A program made the position numbers and the translations under genes. Positions 23,296 to 32,480 of a DNA stretch of 64,000 nucleotides are shown here, in pieces. The notes below the pieces were generated by a model. That model searched no databases, was not told the DNA's origin, and was given only the letters and a program-made list of their open reading frames with translations. Source of the stretch: Terriglobus albidus (lineage in GTDB: Bacteria; Acidobacteriota; Terriglobia; Terriglobales; Acidobacteriaceae); the NCBI RefSeq assembly GCF_008000815.1, contig NZ_CP042806.1:3224001-3288000 (forward strand), given 5' to 3'. The first letter of the stretch is position 1. Each line of letters begins with the position of its first letter.

Positions 23296-24447
23296 ATGAT
23301 GAAGCGTACGATTGCCTGTATGACGTTGTTGAGCAGCTTTGCCATGGCGCAGAGCAGCGATCCCTACCTGGCTCTGATGAAGAAGGCGGGCGAGCATGCC
23401 CGCGCGAAAGGTGCAAAGCATACGCCGGTGCTGTCGCCGGTAGACTCCAGCGTTGTTGGACCCAACGCCAAAGTGCGCGTCGATACGCTCCATGCCGCCG
23501 GCTTCAAGGTTGTTCCATGGACGACCAACGATGCGGCCAAGATGAAAGCGCTCATTGATCTGGGCGTGGATGGCATCATTTCGGACCGCCCCGACATCCT
23601 GCACAAGGTCGTTGAGGATCTTCGCGCCGCAGGAAAGCCGCTGAAGGGCTTCGATATCGCCGCGCATCGCGGCGGACGCGGACTGCGCCCGGAGAATACC
23701 CTGCCCTCGTTCGAGAACGGCATGGACCAGGGAGCGACCACGCTGGAAACGGATACCGGCGTCACGACCGACGGCGTCTCCCTTATCTGGCACGATCAGT
23801 TCCTCAACCCGGAGAGCTGCCGCCGCGCTGACGGAGCGTCCTACACCATGGAGAACCGTGTCTATATCAACACCATCTCCATGGCGGAGGCTCAGAAGAC
23901 CTTCATCTGTGACAAGCTGCACTTCGGTCCAGACCAGAAGAACGACCTGGCGCTTTCGCCGGTGGCTGTCGCCTTCGCCCAGCTGGAAAAGATGCCCAGC
24001 CCCTACGCCCCCACCAATGCCGCGCAGCTCTTCCGCTTTGTGAAGTTCTACACGGAGTACTACAAGAGCGGGGCAGGAAAGAACACACCTCACGCTGCCG
24101 AGCGCGCCGCCACGGGTGCAACGGTGCGGTTCAATCTGGAGACCAAGATCATGCCCGACCGGCTTCCGGCCGAGGTGGCCGGAGCTCAGAACACGAATGT
24201 TCCGGCAGACCTCTATAAGAACCACACGGTCGGCCCGCAGCAGTTTGTCGGCGCGCTCTGCGGAGCCATCACGCGGGAGAAGATGATCGGCCGCGCCGAG
24301 GTGCAGAGCTTCGACTTCCGGACCCTGCAGCTCGTGGAAGAGCAGTTTCCCGCGATTCCGACGTACTACCTGACGAATAACGCGAAGTTGCTCAGCAGCG
24401 AATTCGTTCCCGAGGCGCTTCGTCTTTCGCCGGAAGAGACGAAGTAA
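23296..24447 (+). CDS. Glycerophosphodiester phosphodiesterase family protein, apparently circularly permuted
   Basis: 383-residue secreted protein (signal peptide MMKRTIACMTLLSSFAMAQ). The GDPD catalytic start motif, AHRGGRG (123-129) with PENT (132-135), E151/D153 and H166-D167, appears in the middle rather than at the N-terminus. The motifs that normally close the barrel, VVPWTTND (72-79) and GVDGIISDRPD (90-100), come before it, and the C-terminus stops after the strand containing IPTYYLTNN without another W-T-x-N or DGIISD. The order is what a circular permutation of the TIM barrel would give. The enzyme would hydrolyse glycerophosphodiesters to glycerol-3-phosphate in the periplasm. Two adjacent ATG codons (23296, 23299) could start it. 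Confidence 0.85.
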   Translation: MMKRTIACMTLLSSFAMAQSSDPYLALMKKAGEHARAKGAKHTPVLSPVDSSVVGPNAKVRVDTLHAAGFKVVPWTTNDAAKMKALIDLGVDGIISDRPDILHKVVEDLRAAGKPLKGFDIAAHRGGRGLRPENTLPSFENGMDQGATTLETDTGVTTDGVSLIWHDQFLNPESCRRADGASYTMENRVYINTISMAEAQKTFICDKLHFGPDQKNDLALSPVAVAFAQLEKMPSPYAPTNAAQLFRFVKFYTEYYKSGAGKNTPHAAERAATGATVRFNLETKIMPDRLPAEVAGAQNTNVPADLYKNHTVGPQQFVGALCGAITREKMIGRAEVQSFDFRTLQLVEEQFPAIPTYYLTNNAKLLSSEFVPEALRLSPEETK

Positions 24448-24453
24448 AAGATA

Positions 24454-24495
24454 CCGTCCCGTGCTTCTGTGCCCTTGGTGCGGGACGGGTTTTCC
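24454..24495 (+). terminator. Terminator after the glycerophosphodiesterase gene
   Basis: CCGTCCCG (24454-24461) pairs with CGGGACGG (24481-24488), followed by GTTTTCC. The loop is long (19 bases), so strength is uncertain. Confidence 0.55.
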
Positions 24496-24573
24496 TGCGA
24501 AAACGCAGGGGTTGAAACCTTATATTCATCTTCTAGTCACCGCCCTGCAACGCAGGTTCCCTACGGTGCAAAC

Positions 24574-27500
24574 ATGCGAACCATAGCGAGATTCCTCTTT
24601 GCGGTATACGTATGTCTTGCGTGTACCTTGATCTCCCATGCGCAGTACGAGAACGGAAGCATTCTCGGAACGGTGCGCGATGCTTCAGGCGCTGTTATTC
24701 CCAACGCAACGGTGACAGTAACCAATACAGCAACCGGCGTTGTGTCGACACGTACTTCAAATGACACGGGTGACTACGAAGTTCCGGCTCTGCGTGTCGG
24801 CACTTACAAGGTAGAGGTTACCCGCGAGGGGTTCTCCTCCACGACCGTTCCCAGCGTATCGGTCAGCATCGCGGCACGCCAGCGTGTTGACGTCACGCTC
24901 AATGTAGGCGGCGCGTCGCAGGTGATTGAGGTAACTGCTGCCGCGGCCCTTCTGGAGACGGATACCAGCCAGCGCGGCCAGATCGTAACCAACTATCAGA
25001 CAGCGGCTCTACCGCTCGTCAGCCGTAACTACTCTGACCTGATTGGACTCTCCACCGGTGTGCGTGCGGCTGCCAACAGCCTGTCGTCTACTTCGAACAC
25101 CGGCCTGGTTCGTGAAGGTTCATTCAATGTCAACGGCCAGCGCTCCATCTTCAATAACTTCCTGTTGGACGGTATGGACAACAACGCCTATGGCGAGTCC
25201 AATCAGGGTTTCTCGAACCAGATCATTCAGCCTCCACCGGACTCAATTGCGCAGTTTCAGGTTGTAACCAATAACGAGACCGCGGAATATGGCCGCGCTT
25301 CGGGTGCAGTGATCAATGCGGCATTTGCGCAGGGTGCGAACCAGTTCCACGGCCGCGCGTATGAGTTCGTGCGAAACACCGTCCTAAATGCCACTGGTTT
25401 CTTCCGTCCGCCGGGTGGCCAGAAGCCGCAATTCAACCGGAATCAGTTTGGTGGAAACTTCAGCGGTCCGATTATGAAGGACAAGCTGTTCTTTTTCCTG
25501 GACTACGAAGGATTCCGGCAGGCACGTAAACAGGTGGCCTCGGCGACACTGCCTCAGATCAGCCAGTTGAACGGTGTCTTCAGCCGTCCCGTTGACAATC
25601 CTTACACCGGAAAGATATATCCCGCCGGTACTTCCATTCTGAACGACGCGAATATCTCTCCTGCAGCGAAGACAATTGCCGGCCTGATCAAGGGGCTGAA
25701 CCCTGGCACCGCTACCAGTAACAACTTCACAACGCTGCAGCGCTCGCAGAATTTTTCCGATAAAGGCGATCTTCGTCTCGATTTTACGCCCAATCAGAAG
25801 AACTCATTCTTCCTCCGCGTCAGCGATCTGAAGCAGAATGCGACGGATTTCCCGATCTTCGGTCTGCCGCTCGACGGCAACTCCAACGGTAAGCAGCGGA
25901 TTCTGGATCAACAGGTAGCGGTGGGCTATACACGCGTCATTGCCGCAAACCAGTTGCTCGATGCCCGTCTCGGTCTTTCCCGCACCAAGGCTGGAAAGTA
26001 CTCTCTCTCGATCGGCACGAATCCGGGCTTTACCTTCCCCGGTCTCCCATCGGATCCCCTCGTCGCAGGCGGCATCCCGTCCATCACCATCACCGGTTTT
26101 ACGGCGTTGGGAAGACAGGCAACCAACCCGCAGTTCCAGAACCCTGCGCTCCTCGACCCGAAGGTGAATTACTCGTGGGGCGTTGGGAAGCATTCGCTCA
26201 AGTTTGGTTATGAGTACCAGAAGATCTGGATGGCGGTACAGGACACGAACCCGTTGTATGGCGGCTTCACGTACGCAGGCGCCTACAGCCGTGACAGCAC
26301 GACGGCAGCAGCGAACTCAGACAACTACGTTGCCGACTTCCTGTGGGGGGCGACCAGCATCTACACGCTTTCGTCCTACTTCGTTGCCCACCTGCGGAAC
26401 CAGTCGCACTTTGCGTATGTGCAGGACGACTGGAAGGTATCTCCCAAGCTGACACTGAATATCGGCGTCCGGTATGAGTACACGACGCCCTACTACGAGC
26501 AGAAGAATCAGCAGGCGAACTTTGACCCGGCAACGCTTTCGATGGTTACCGCAGCACAGAGCGGTAATCGCTATGCGATGCAGCCGGACAAGAATGACTT
26601 TGCTCCGCGGTTCGGCTTCTCGTATGCACTTAGCACGAACACTGTTCTCCGCGGAGGCTACGGCGTTAGCTTCTCGCACTACGATCGCGCCGGTTCCGGC
26701 AATATCCTGGCAATCAATCCGCCCAACGCTCTGTTTGTAACGGTGTCGCAGGCTCCGCGGCCCAGTGGTGTGCCGAATGCCAACTACGTGAAGATGGATC
26801 AGGGCTTCCCGACAAGCACTCTGAACTTTAACCCGATCACAGCGAACGTTGCCTACATCGACTCGAACCGTTACCGCGACAGCTATGTGCATAACTACTA
26901 CGTGGACGTTCAGCACGTACTTCCGCACGGCGCTCTGGTGGATGTTGCCTACGTCGGCAACCATGGCCTGAAGCTGCTGCAACTGGCGAATTATAACCAG
27001 AAGAACCCGAACCTTAACTACGCGCGCCCGATTCCGTCATGGGGTGATATCACCATCGCCATGCACACAGCGTACTCGCACTATGACTCGTTGCAGGCGC
27101 GTTATGAGCAACACCTGATCGGTGGACTTACCCTGTTGAACTCGTTCACCTGGTCGCACGCTCTGGACAATGCAGGTGCTTCGCTGGAAGCCAATACTCC
27201 ATCTCCGCAGGACTACTACAACCTGCGTGGCGATTATGGACAATCGGAGTACAACCAGCCGCTCTACAACATCACGTCACTGGTATATGAACTCCCGTTT
27301 GGTAAGGGACGTCATTGGATGAACACCGGTGGCGTACTGAACGAAGTCCTGGGCCAGTGGCAGGTTTCGGCAATCAATACGGCTGCCAGCGGCTTCCCGT
27401 ATCAGATCAACTACACTCCGGCTGCAGCGACGCAGGTCTCCGGTATCGCGGCGAGCTATCGCGGAGCCAACCTGTACCGTCCGAACCGGGTTGGCGGTGT

Positions 27501-27855
27501 ACCGCTGAATGTTCTGGATAAATCGAAATCCACGGGAACGGCGTTGCAGTACATCAACCTGGCCGCAGTTTCGTTGCCTACCGCCGGCGGCAATCCATTT
27601 GGAAACATGGCTCGTGATCCGGGCCGTGGGCCGACCTTCAACACGCTCAACCTGGCAATCAACAAGCGTTTCCAGACGCCGTTTGAGTCCGTCAAAATTG
27701 AGTTCCGTGGGGAGATGTACAACGCCTTCAACCACACCAACTTCACCACGCCGGGCGGCGGCATCAGCGCCGGCACCAGCGGCCTGACGGGTGGCACCAT
27801 CACCAGCACCTTCGATCCGCGCATCGTGCAGTTTGGAGCGAAGGTTCTGTTCTAG
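24574..27855 (+). CDS. TonB-dependent receptor, Oar-like, with carboxypeptidase-regulatory N-domain
   Basis: 1093-residue outer-membrane receptor. Signal peptide (MRTIARFLFAVYVCLACTLISHAQ), carboxypeptidase-regulatory domain (about 29-115, GSILGTVRDASGAVIPNATV), plug (about 120-250) and barrel with repeated YxxxNxGVRYEYTTPYYE-like strands, ending in Phe (VQFGAKVLF). The start at 24574 was chosen because the signal peptide begins there; the upstream extension has no ribosome site. It has its own terminator and no obvious sugar-specific partner, so the ligand is unknown. It is unlike the 2123-5389 receptor in the plug region, so the two are not recent duplicates. Confidence 0.92.
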   Translation: MRTIARFLFAVYVCLACTLISHAQYENGSILGTVRDASGAVIPNATVTVTNTATGVVSTRTSNDTGDYEVPALRVGTYKVEVTREGFSSTTVPSVSVSIAARQRVDVTLNVGGASQVIEVTAAAALLETDTSQRGQIVTNYQTAALPLVSRNYSDLIGLSTGVRAAANSLSSTSNTGLVREGSFNVNGQRSIFNNFLLDGMDNNAYGESNQGFSNQIIQPPPDSIAQFQVVTNNETAEYGRASGAVINAAFAQGANQFHGRAYEFVRNTVLNATGFFRPPGGQKPQFNRNQFGGNFSGPIMKDKLFFFLDYEGFRQARKQVASATLPQISQLNGVFSRPVDNPYTGKIYPAGTSILNDANISPAAKTIAGLIKGLNPGTATSNNFTTLQRSQNFSDKGDLRLDFTPNQKNSFFLRVSDLKQNATDFPIFGLPLDGNSNGKQRILDQQVAVGYTRVIAANQLLDARLGLSRTKAGKYSLSIGTNPGFTFPGLPSDPLVAGGIPSITITGFTALGRQATNPQFQNPALLDPKVNYSWGVGKHSLKFGYEYQKIWMAVQDTNPLYGGFTYAGAYSRDSTTAAANSDNYVADFLWGATSIYTLSSYFVAHLRNQSHFAYVQDDWKVSPKLTLNIGVRYEYTTPYYEQKNQQANFDPATLSMVTAAQSGNRYAMQPDKNDFAPRFGFSYALSTNTVLRGGYGVSFSHYDRAGSGNILAINPPNALFVTVSQAPRPSGVPNANYVKMDQGFPTSTLNFNPITANVAYIDSNRYRDSYVHNYYVDVQHVLPHGALVDVAYVGNHGLKLLQLANYNQKNPNLNYARPIPSWGDITIAMHTAYSHYDSLQARYEQHLIGGLTLLNSFTWSHALDNAGASLEANTPSPQDYYNLRGDYGQSEYNQPLYNITSLVYELPFGKGRHWMNTGGVLNEVLGQWQVSAINTAASGFPYQINYTPAAATQVSGIAASYRGANLYRPNRVGGVPLNVLDKSKSTGTALQYINLAAVSLPTAGGNPFGNMARDPGRGPTFNTLNLAINKRFQTPFESVKIEFRGEMYNAFNHTNFTTPGGGISAGTSGLTGGTITSTFDPRIVQFGAKVLF

Positions 27856-27878
27856 GGTGTAATCCTGTACTTTATCCG

Positions 27879-27912
27879 GCGGCAGGCGTGACAAACGTCT
27901 GCCGCTTTTGTT
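27879..27912 (+). terminator. Rho-independent terminator after the second TonB receptor
   Basis: Eleven-base stem GCGGCAGGCGT / ACGTCTGCCGC (one G-U pair) with a five-base loop, followed by TTTTGTTTG. Confidence 0.85.
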
Positions 27913-27980
27913 TGTATGTATGCCATCCGCAATCGATACCGTTTGATATAAGCAATGCGGAGGTCTCACCAGCAATAAAA

Positions 27981-28442
27981 ATGGAATGGACGACACGCAC
28001 TCGGCGGTTTGGTCGATATCTGGTTTCGGGGCTTGCCGCGCCGACGGTCTTTTTCCTGGTCAAGGTTATTTTGGGCGGGTTTAATCGCAATCAATCCACA
28101 TTCGGTTATGTGCACGATCTCTTTTCGGTTTTTCTGCTCTTTGCCGTCTGTGGGGAACTGATCGCCGTTGGCATTGGCTACCCAATTTATTCCTTTGTAA
28201 AGAAGGTGACGGCGATGACTGTGATGACCTACGTGATCGGAGGCGGGGCCGTTGCTTTAGCTGCGATGGCTCTATTTTTCTCGTTTGGATGGCGGGTCTT
28301 TCTAGGTGGTTACTCTCTGCGGAACACGTCATTTCTAGCCATTCTTTTTGTGCTTGCAGGTTCGTGCAGCGGATTGGTGTGGTTTTTTCTGGATTGCCAA
28401 CCAGATGATAAGCACCTTCGATACATGAACCGCCAGGACTAA
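27981..28442 (+). CDS. Hypothetical membrane protein
   Basis: 153 residues from ATG at 27981 (MEWTTRTRRFGRYLVSG). Four hydrophobic segments can be seen (around 13-30, 50-70, 80-105, 120-142), with a basic N-terminus and a charged C-terminal tail (DDKHLRYMNRQD), which suggests a four-helix inner-membrane protein with cytoplasmic ends. I recognise no family. The longer frame from 27888 includes an implausible Cys/His-rich extension. GGAGG lies 17 bases before the chosen ATG, rather far, so the start is uncertain. Confidence 0.6.
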   Translation: MEWTTRTRRFGRYLVSGLAAPTVFFLVKVILGGFNRNQSTFGYVHDLFSVFLLFAVCGELIAVGIGYPIYSFVKKVTAMTVMTYVIGGGAVALAAMALFFSFGWRVFLGGYSLRNTSFLAILFVLAGSCSGLVWFFLDCQPDDKHLRYMNRQD

Positions 28443-28525
28443 GACATAAAGTTCTTTCGCCAGCCGAGTCTTGTTGAACGTACGTCAGTTCGTGAATATG
28501 CTTTCTACGAGAGGGAAATCCTAGG

Positions 28526-30175
28526 ATGCGTTTGTTGGGGAAGGCTGTAGCGGCCGCTGCGATGGCGGCGGCATGTGTCTCGGCGGTGGCCGATGAGTAT
28601 CACGCAAAACCGAAGCTGGTTGTCATTCTGGTTCTGGACCAGATGCGCGGCGATTATCTTGACCGGTATCGCGACGATTTTAAGACCGCGAACGGCTTCA
28701 ATCTCTTCCTGAAGAAGGGTGCGCACTTTACCGATTGCTACTACGACTACGCCAATACCCACACGGCTCCTGGCCACTCGACCATCGGTACCGGAGCCTA
28801 TACCGATGGCCATGGCATCCAGGCCAACCAGTGGTGGGATTTCTCGCGGTCTACCGAGCATGTCTACTCCTCCGTAGATGACGATGACTATAAGGTCGTC
28901 GGGGCGCCCGTTGGGGCGACCATCACTCCCGGTCAGTCACCGCGGAACCTGATGGCTTCCACTTTGGGCGATGAGATTGTGCTGGCGACCCATGGCGAGG
29001 CGAAGGTCTTCGGCATCTCGCTGAAAGATCGCGCTGCGATTCTTACCTCGGGGCATGCTACGCAGGGCGCCTTCTGGATCGATCAGAAGTCCGGCCACTT
29101 TATCACCTCGACCTACTGGATGAACGATCTGCCGGCATATGTCGCGAAGTTCAACGCCAGCGGCAAGGCTGAGGCAGCGGCCAAAGAGGTCGGCGGCAAG
29201 GGGCAGAACTTCTATAACGAGGTTGGCGCAACCCCGGCTGGTATCCGCTACGAGCTCGAGTTTGCGGAAAACGTGATTGACGCCGAGCAGCTTGGCAAGC
29301 ACGCGGTCACCGACATGGTGACGATCAGCCTGTCGTCGACCGATATCCTCGGACATGCCGTCGGGCCGAACGATCCTAAACAGCGTGCCCTCCTGGATGG
29401 AGCCGATATAGAACTGGACAAGTTCTTTACCTGGCTGAATACGCATGTTGACGGTGGCATGGCGAATGTCTGGGTGGCCATGTCGGGCGATCACGGTGTT
29501 GCTCCGGCAGTTGGTGAAACGCAGAAGCTGGGCATGCCTGCAAATACGTTTTCATACGCCGGCCTGATCGATGCCATGAACGAGGAACTGACGAAGAAGC
29601 TCTCTCCGGGCAATCCGCAGAAGTTCCTGCTTCAGGGAGGGGAGTACGCCTACTTCCCGCTGGATCAGCGTGTGTGGGAGAAGCTGCATATGTCTGAGGC
29701 CGATGCCGAAAACATGGTGGCCGCTATGCTGCCTGAGGTAATGGCAAAGACGCAGCCGGGGCTACCTGGATCAAAGCCGGCATCGAGGCCGCTGGTGCGG
29801 CGTGTGTTCACGAAGGCGCAGATGGCATCGGGCAATCTGCCGAACAACGATCTCGGCCGCCTGCTGCAGCACAGCTACTCGCCCAACGGCGGATGGCAGG
29901 TCTTTGCGCTCTTCGGCGAATACCAGCTCCCGGGTGCGGCGACGGGCACAACGCACTATGCGCCGTACTCGTATGACCGTCACGTGCCGCTGGACTTCTA
30001 CGGTTCAGCTTTCATTCCAGGCACGTATCACGACCGCGTTGCTCCGGTAGACATCGCCGCGACCTTTGCTTCGTTGCTCCGCATCAATCAGCCCTCCGCC
30101 GCGGTGGGGCATGTGTTGACGCAGATTCTGAAGCCTGAGGTAGAGCCCGCCGCCGCGGCCCCTAGGACAAAGTGA
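28526..30175 (+). CDS. Alkaline phosphatase family protein, PafA-like
   Basis: 549-residue secreted metallophosphatase. Signal peptide about residues 1-22. The alkaline-phosphatase-superfamily core is clear: metal ligand Asp38 in LVLDQMRGDY, probable nucleophile Thr80 in NTHTAPGHSTIGTG, STDILGHAVGP (about 272) and the metal-binding GDHGVAP (about 325). A Thr nucleophile with this surrounding motif is typical of PafA-type phosphate-irrepressible phosphatases, which release phosphate from many monoesters in the periplasm. It precedes the GH92 gene by 39 bases and may be in the same transcript. Confidence 0.88.
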   Translation: MRLLGKAVAAAAMAAACVSAVADEYHAKPKLVVILVLDQMRGDYLDRYRDDFKTANGFNLFLKKGAHFTDCYYDYANTHTAPGHSTIGTGAYTDGHGIQANQWWDFSRSTEHVYSSVDDDDYKVVGAPVGATITPGQSPRNLMASTLGDEIVLATHGEAKVFGISLKDRAAILTSGHATQGAFWIDQKSGHFITSTYWMNDLPAYVAKFNASGKAEAAAKEVGGKGQNFYNEVGATPAGIRYELEFAENVIDAEQLGKHAVTDMVTISLSSTDILGHAVGPNDPKQRALLDGADIELDKFFTWLNTHVDGGMANVWVAMSGDHGVAPAVGETQKLGMPANTFSYAGLIDAMNEELTKKLSPGNPQKFLLQGGEYAYFPLDQRVWEKLHMSEADAENMVAAMLPEVMAKTQPGLPGSKPASRPLVRRVFTKAQMASGNLPNNDLGRLLQHSYSPNGGWQVFALFGEYQLPGAATGTTHYAPYSYDRHVPLDFYGSAFIPGTYHDRVAPVDIAATFASLLRINQPSAAVGHVLTQILKPEVEPAAAAPRTK

Positions 30176-30214
30176 GGATGCGCGGACAGGGAGACTCTTG
30201 ATAAAGTTCTAGCC

Positions 30215-32449
30215 GTGATCACACGGCGTAGCTTTCTTGGTTCTCTGTCCGCGGTCTCCGCTGGTCTGGCGGTATCCGACGCTCTCCCCCTCAAGGCTTT
30301 TGCGAAGTCAACCGCTGCTTCTGCCAGCGATGTGACCAAGTATGTGAAGATCGCCATCGGTACCGGCGGTCACGGGCACACCTATCCCGGCGCGACCGTG
30401 CCGTGGGGAGCGGTTCAGCTGAGCCCCGATACTGGCGTGAAGGGCTGGGACCATTGCTCCGGATATCACTGGGACGACAAGACCATCCTTGGCTTCAGCC
30501 ATACCCATCTCAGCGGTACCGGCGCTGCCGACCTGCTCGACTTCCTGGTTGTGCCGCGGGTCGGAGCGGTAAAGCTGGCGCCGTCGGAGTATCAGCAGAG
30601 CTTCTCGCATGACGAAGAGGTTTCGCGTCCGGGGTATTACAGCGTCAAGCTGAAGGACTCCGGTATCTTCGCTGAGCTGTCAGCGACGGAGCGTTGCGGC
30701 GTCCACCGCTATACCTTCCCGGAGTCGAAGTCCGCGACGATCATGCTGGACATGACGCATCTGATCGAAGGCAATCCGCAAAAGGTCAACTGGGCGAAGG
30801 TGAAGGTGGAAGGCCACCGCATGGTGACCGGCGGGCGCAGCACACAGCTCTGGTCTCCCGGACGCGAGATCTACTTTGCGATGGAGTTCTCACGTCCCGC
30901 GGACTCGATCCAGATCTTTGCCGATGACAAGCCGGTGCAGGGAGAGACCTCCAACGAGCCACGTTTGAAAGTCGTGGCTCACTTCCATACGACGGCAGGA
31001 GAGAAGATCCTGGTCAAGACAGGGATCTCCGGCATCAGCACCGAGGGCGCACTCGCAAATCTGAAGGCCGAGGTTCCCCACTGGGACTTCGACACAGTGC
31101 AGCATAAGGCGCACCAGGCATGGCAGGAGGCGCTCGGCGCCATCCAGGTGGAGACGGAGAACACCCGCCACAAGGAGATCTTCTATACCGGCCTGTATCA
31201 CACCATGTTGGCGCCGACGCTCTTTGACGATGTGACCGGCAAGTACGCGGGCATGGACGGCAAGGTGCACGATCTGCCCGCGGGGCTGCACAACTACTCC
31301 ACCTTCTCGCTGTGGGATACCTATCGCGCGCTGCATCCGCTCTACACGCTGATCGCTCCGGAGAAGGTGCCTGACCTGGTCAACTGCCTGATCCGCGAGG
31401 CGGAGCAGAGCCCGGGCGGCGTGCCCATCTGGCCGTTGCAGCAGAAGGAGACCTTCTGCATGGTCGGCTATCACTCCGCACCGGTCGTTGCCGAGGCGCT
31501 TGTAAAGGGCTTCCAGGGCATCGATGCCAAGGCTGCCTACAAGGTCTTCCGCAAGCGCGCCATGGTTGATGACTATCGGGGTCTGGGAGCGTATCGCAAG
31601 TATGGCTACATCCCTTGCGACGTCGAGGAAGAGAACGCCTCGAAGACGATGGACTACGCCTACGACGACTCTGCTGTTGCGGCTATTGCCAAGGCTGCAG
31701 GTGAGCAGCAGGAGTCGGAGCAGTTGCACAAGCGTTCAAAGAACTACCGCAACCTCTACGACAAGGAGACCGGCTTCATTCGTCCGAAGTATACTGACGG
31801 GCACTGGGCCGGTCCGTTTGCTCCGAATGCGATCAGTGTCTCGCGCAAGTGGCGGGACTACACCGAGTCCAATGCGTGGGTTACGACCTTCAGCGTGCAG
31901 CACGACCCCAATGGCCTCGCAGAGTTGATGGGCGGGAAGCAGGCTCTCGAGAAGAAGCTCGATGACCTGTTCTCGGCCGACTCCACGCAGCCGCCGGACA
32001 TGCCCCCCGATGTGGCAGGTCTGGTCGGTCAGTATGCCCACGGCAATGAGCCCAGCCATCACATTGCCTATCTCTACAACTACGCGGGCGTTCCCGAGAA
32101 GGCGCAGAAGCGTCTTCGCAGCTTGATGGAGACGATGTACGACAACAAGCCTAACGGCATGCAGGGCAACGAGGACTGCGGCCAGATGTCAGCCTGGTAT
32201 GTGCTGAGCGCTCTGGGTATCTATCCTGTCGATCCCGTAAGCGCGACCTGGGATGTCGGAACGCCGCTCTTCGATCGTGCGACGCTCGAGGTTGGCAATG
32301 GCAAGACACTAACCATCGAGACGAAGCGCAGCTCTGCCGATGCGGCCATTGTGAAGAGCGTCACCTTCAATGGCGAAAAGCATGAAGGACTGACCTTCGA
32401 GCACGCTGCTCTGGCAAAGGGCGGGAAGATCGTCTTCGAGATGGTGTAG
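30215..32449 (+). CDS. GH92 alpha-mannosidase
   Basis: 744-residue exported enzyme. The N-terminus carries a twin-arginine signal (TRRSFLG, then a hydrophobic stretch to about 32), so it is probably exported folded through Tat. GH92 hallmarks are GTGGHGHTYPGATVPWG (about 49-65) and the C-terminal GNEDCGQMSAWYVLSALG (about 650), where the Glu is the general acid; these calcium-dependent enzymes remove mannose, often alpha-1,2-linked, from N-glycans and fungal mannans. Start is GTG at 30215, in a weak ribosome-site context. The TAG stop (32447-32449) is part of a palindromic repeat. Confidence 0.92.
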   Translation: MITRRSFLGSLSAVSAGLAVSDALPLKAFAKSTAASASDVTKYVKIAIGTGGHGHTYPGATVPWGAVQLSPDTGVKGWDHCSGYHWDDKTILGFSHTHLSGTGAADLLDFLVVPRVGAVKLAPSEYQQSFSHDEEVSRPGYYSVKLKDSGIFAELSATERCGVHRYTFPESKSATIMLDMTHLIEGNPQKVNWAKVKVEGHRMVTGGRSTQLWSPGREIYFAMEFSRPADSIQIFADDKPVQGETSNEPRLKVVAHFHTTAGEKILVKTGISGISTEGALANLKAEVPHWDFDTVQHKAHQAWQEALGAIQVETENTRHKEIFYTGLYHTMLAPTLFDDVTGKYAGMDGKVHDLPAGLHNYSTFSLWDTYRALHPLYTLIAPEKVPDLVNCLIREAEQSPGGVPIWPLQQKETFCMVGYHSAPVVAEALVKGFQGIDAKAAYKVFRKRAMVDDYRGLGAYRKYGYIPCDVEEENASKTMDYAYDDSAVAAIAKAAGEQQESEQLHKRSKNYRNLYDKETGFIRPKYTDGHWAGPFAPNAISVSRKWRDYTESNAWVTTFSVQHDPNGLAELMGGKQALEKKLDDLFSADSTQPPDMPPDVAGLVGQYAHGNEPSHHIAYLYNYAGVPEKAQKRLRSLMETMYDNKPNGMQGNEDCGQMSAWYVLSALGIYPVDPVSATWDVGTPLFDRATLEVGNGKTLTIETKRSSADAAIVKSVTFNGEKHEGLTFEHAALAKGGKIVFEMV

Positions 32450-32480
32450 AGCATTTTCCCTGTTGTAGAGAAAAATGCTC
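32447..32480. repeat. Short palindromic repeat after the GH92 gene
   Basis: TAGAGCATTTTCCCTGT is identical to the terminal repeat of the long copies; the right arm is AAAAATGCTC. It contains the GH92 stop codon at its left end and a possible start codon for hrpB (ATG at 32475) in its right arm. The right flank is CA, not TA, so the element may have decayed. Confidence 0.8.
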
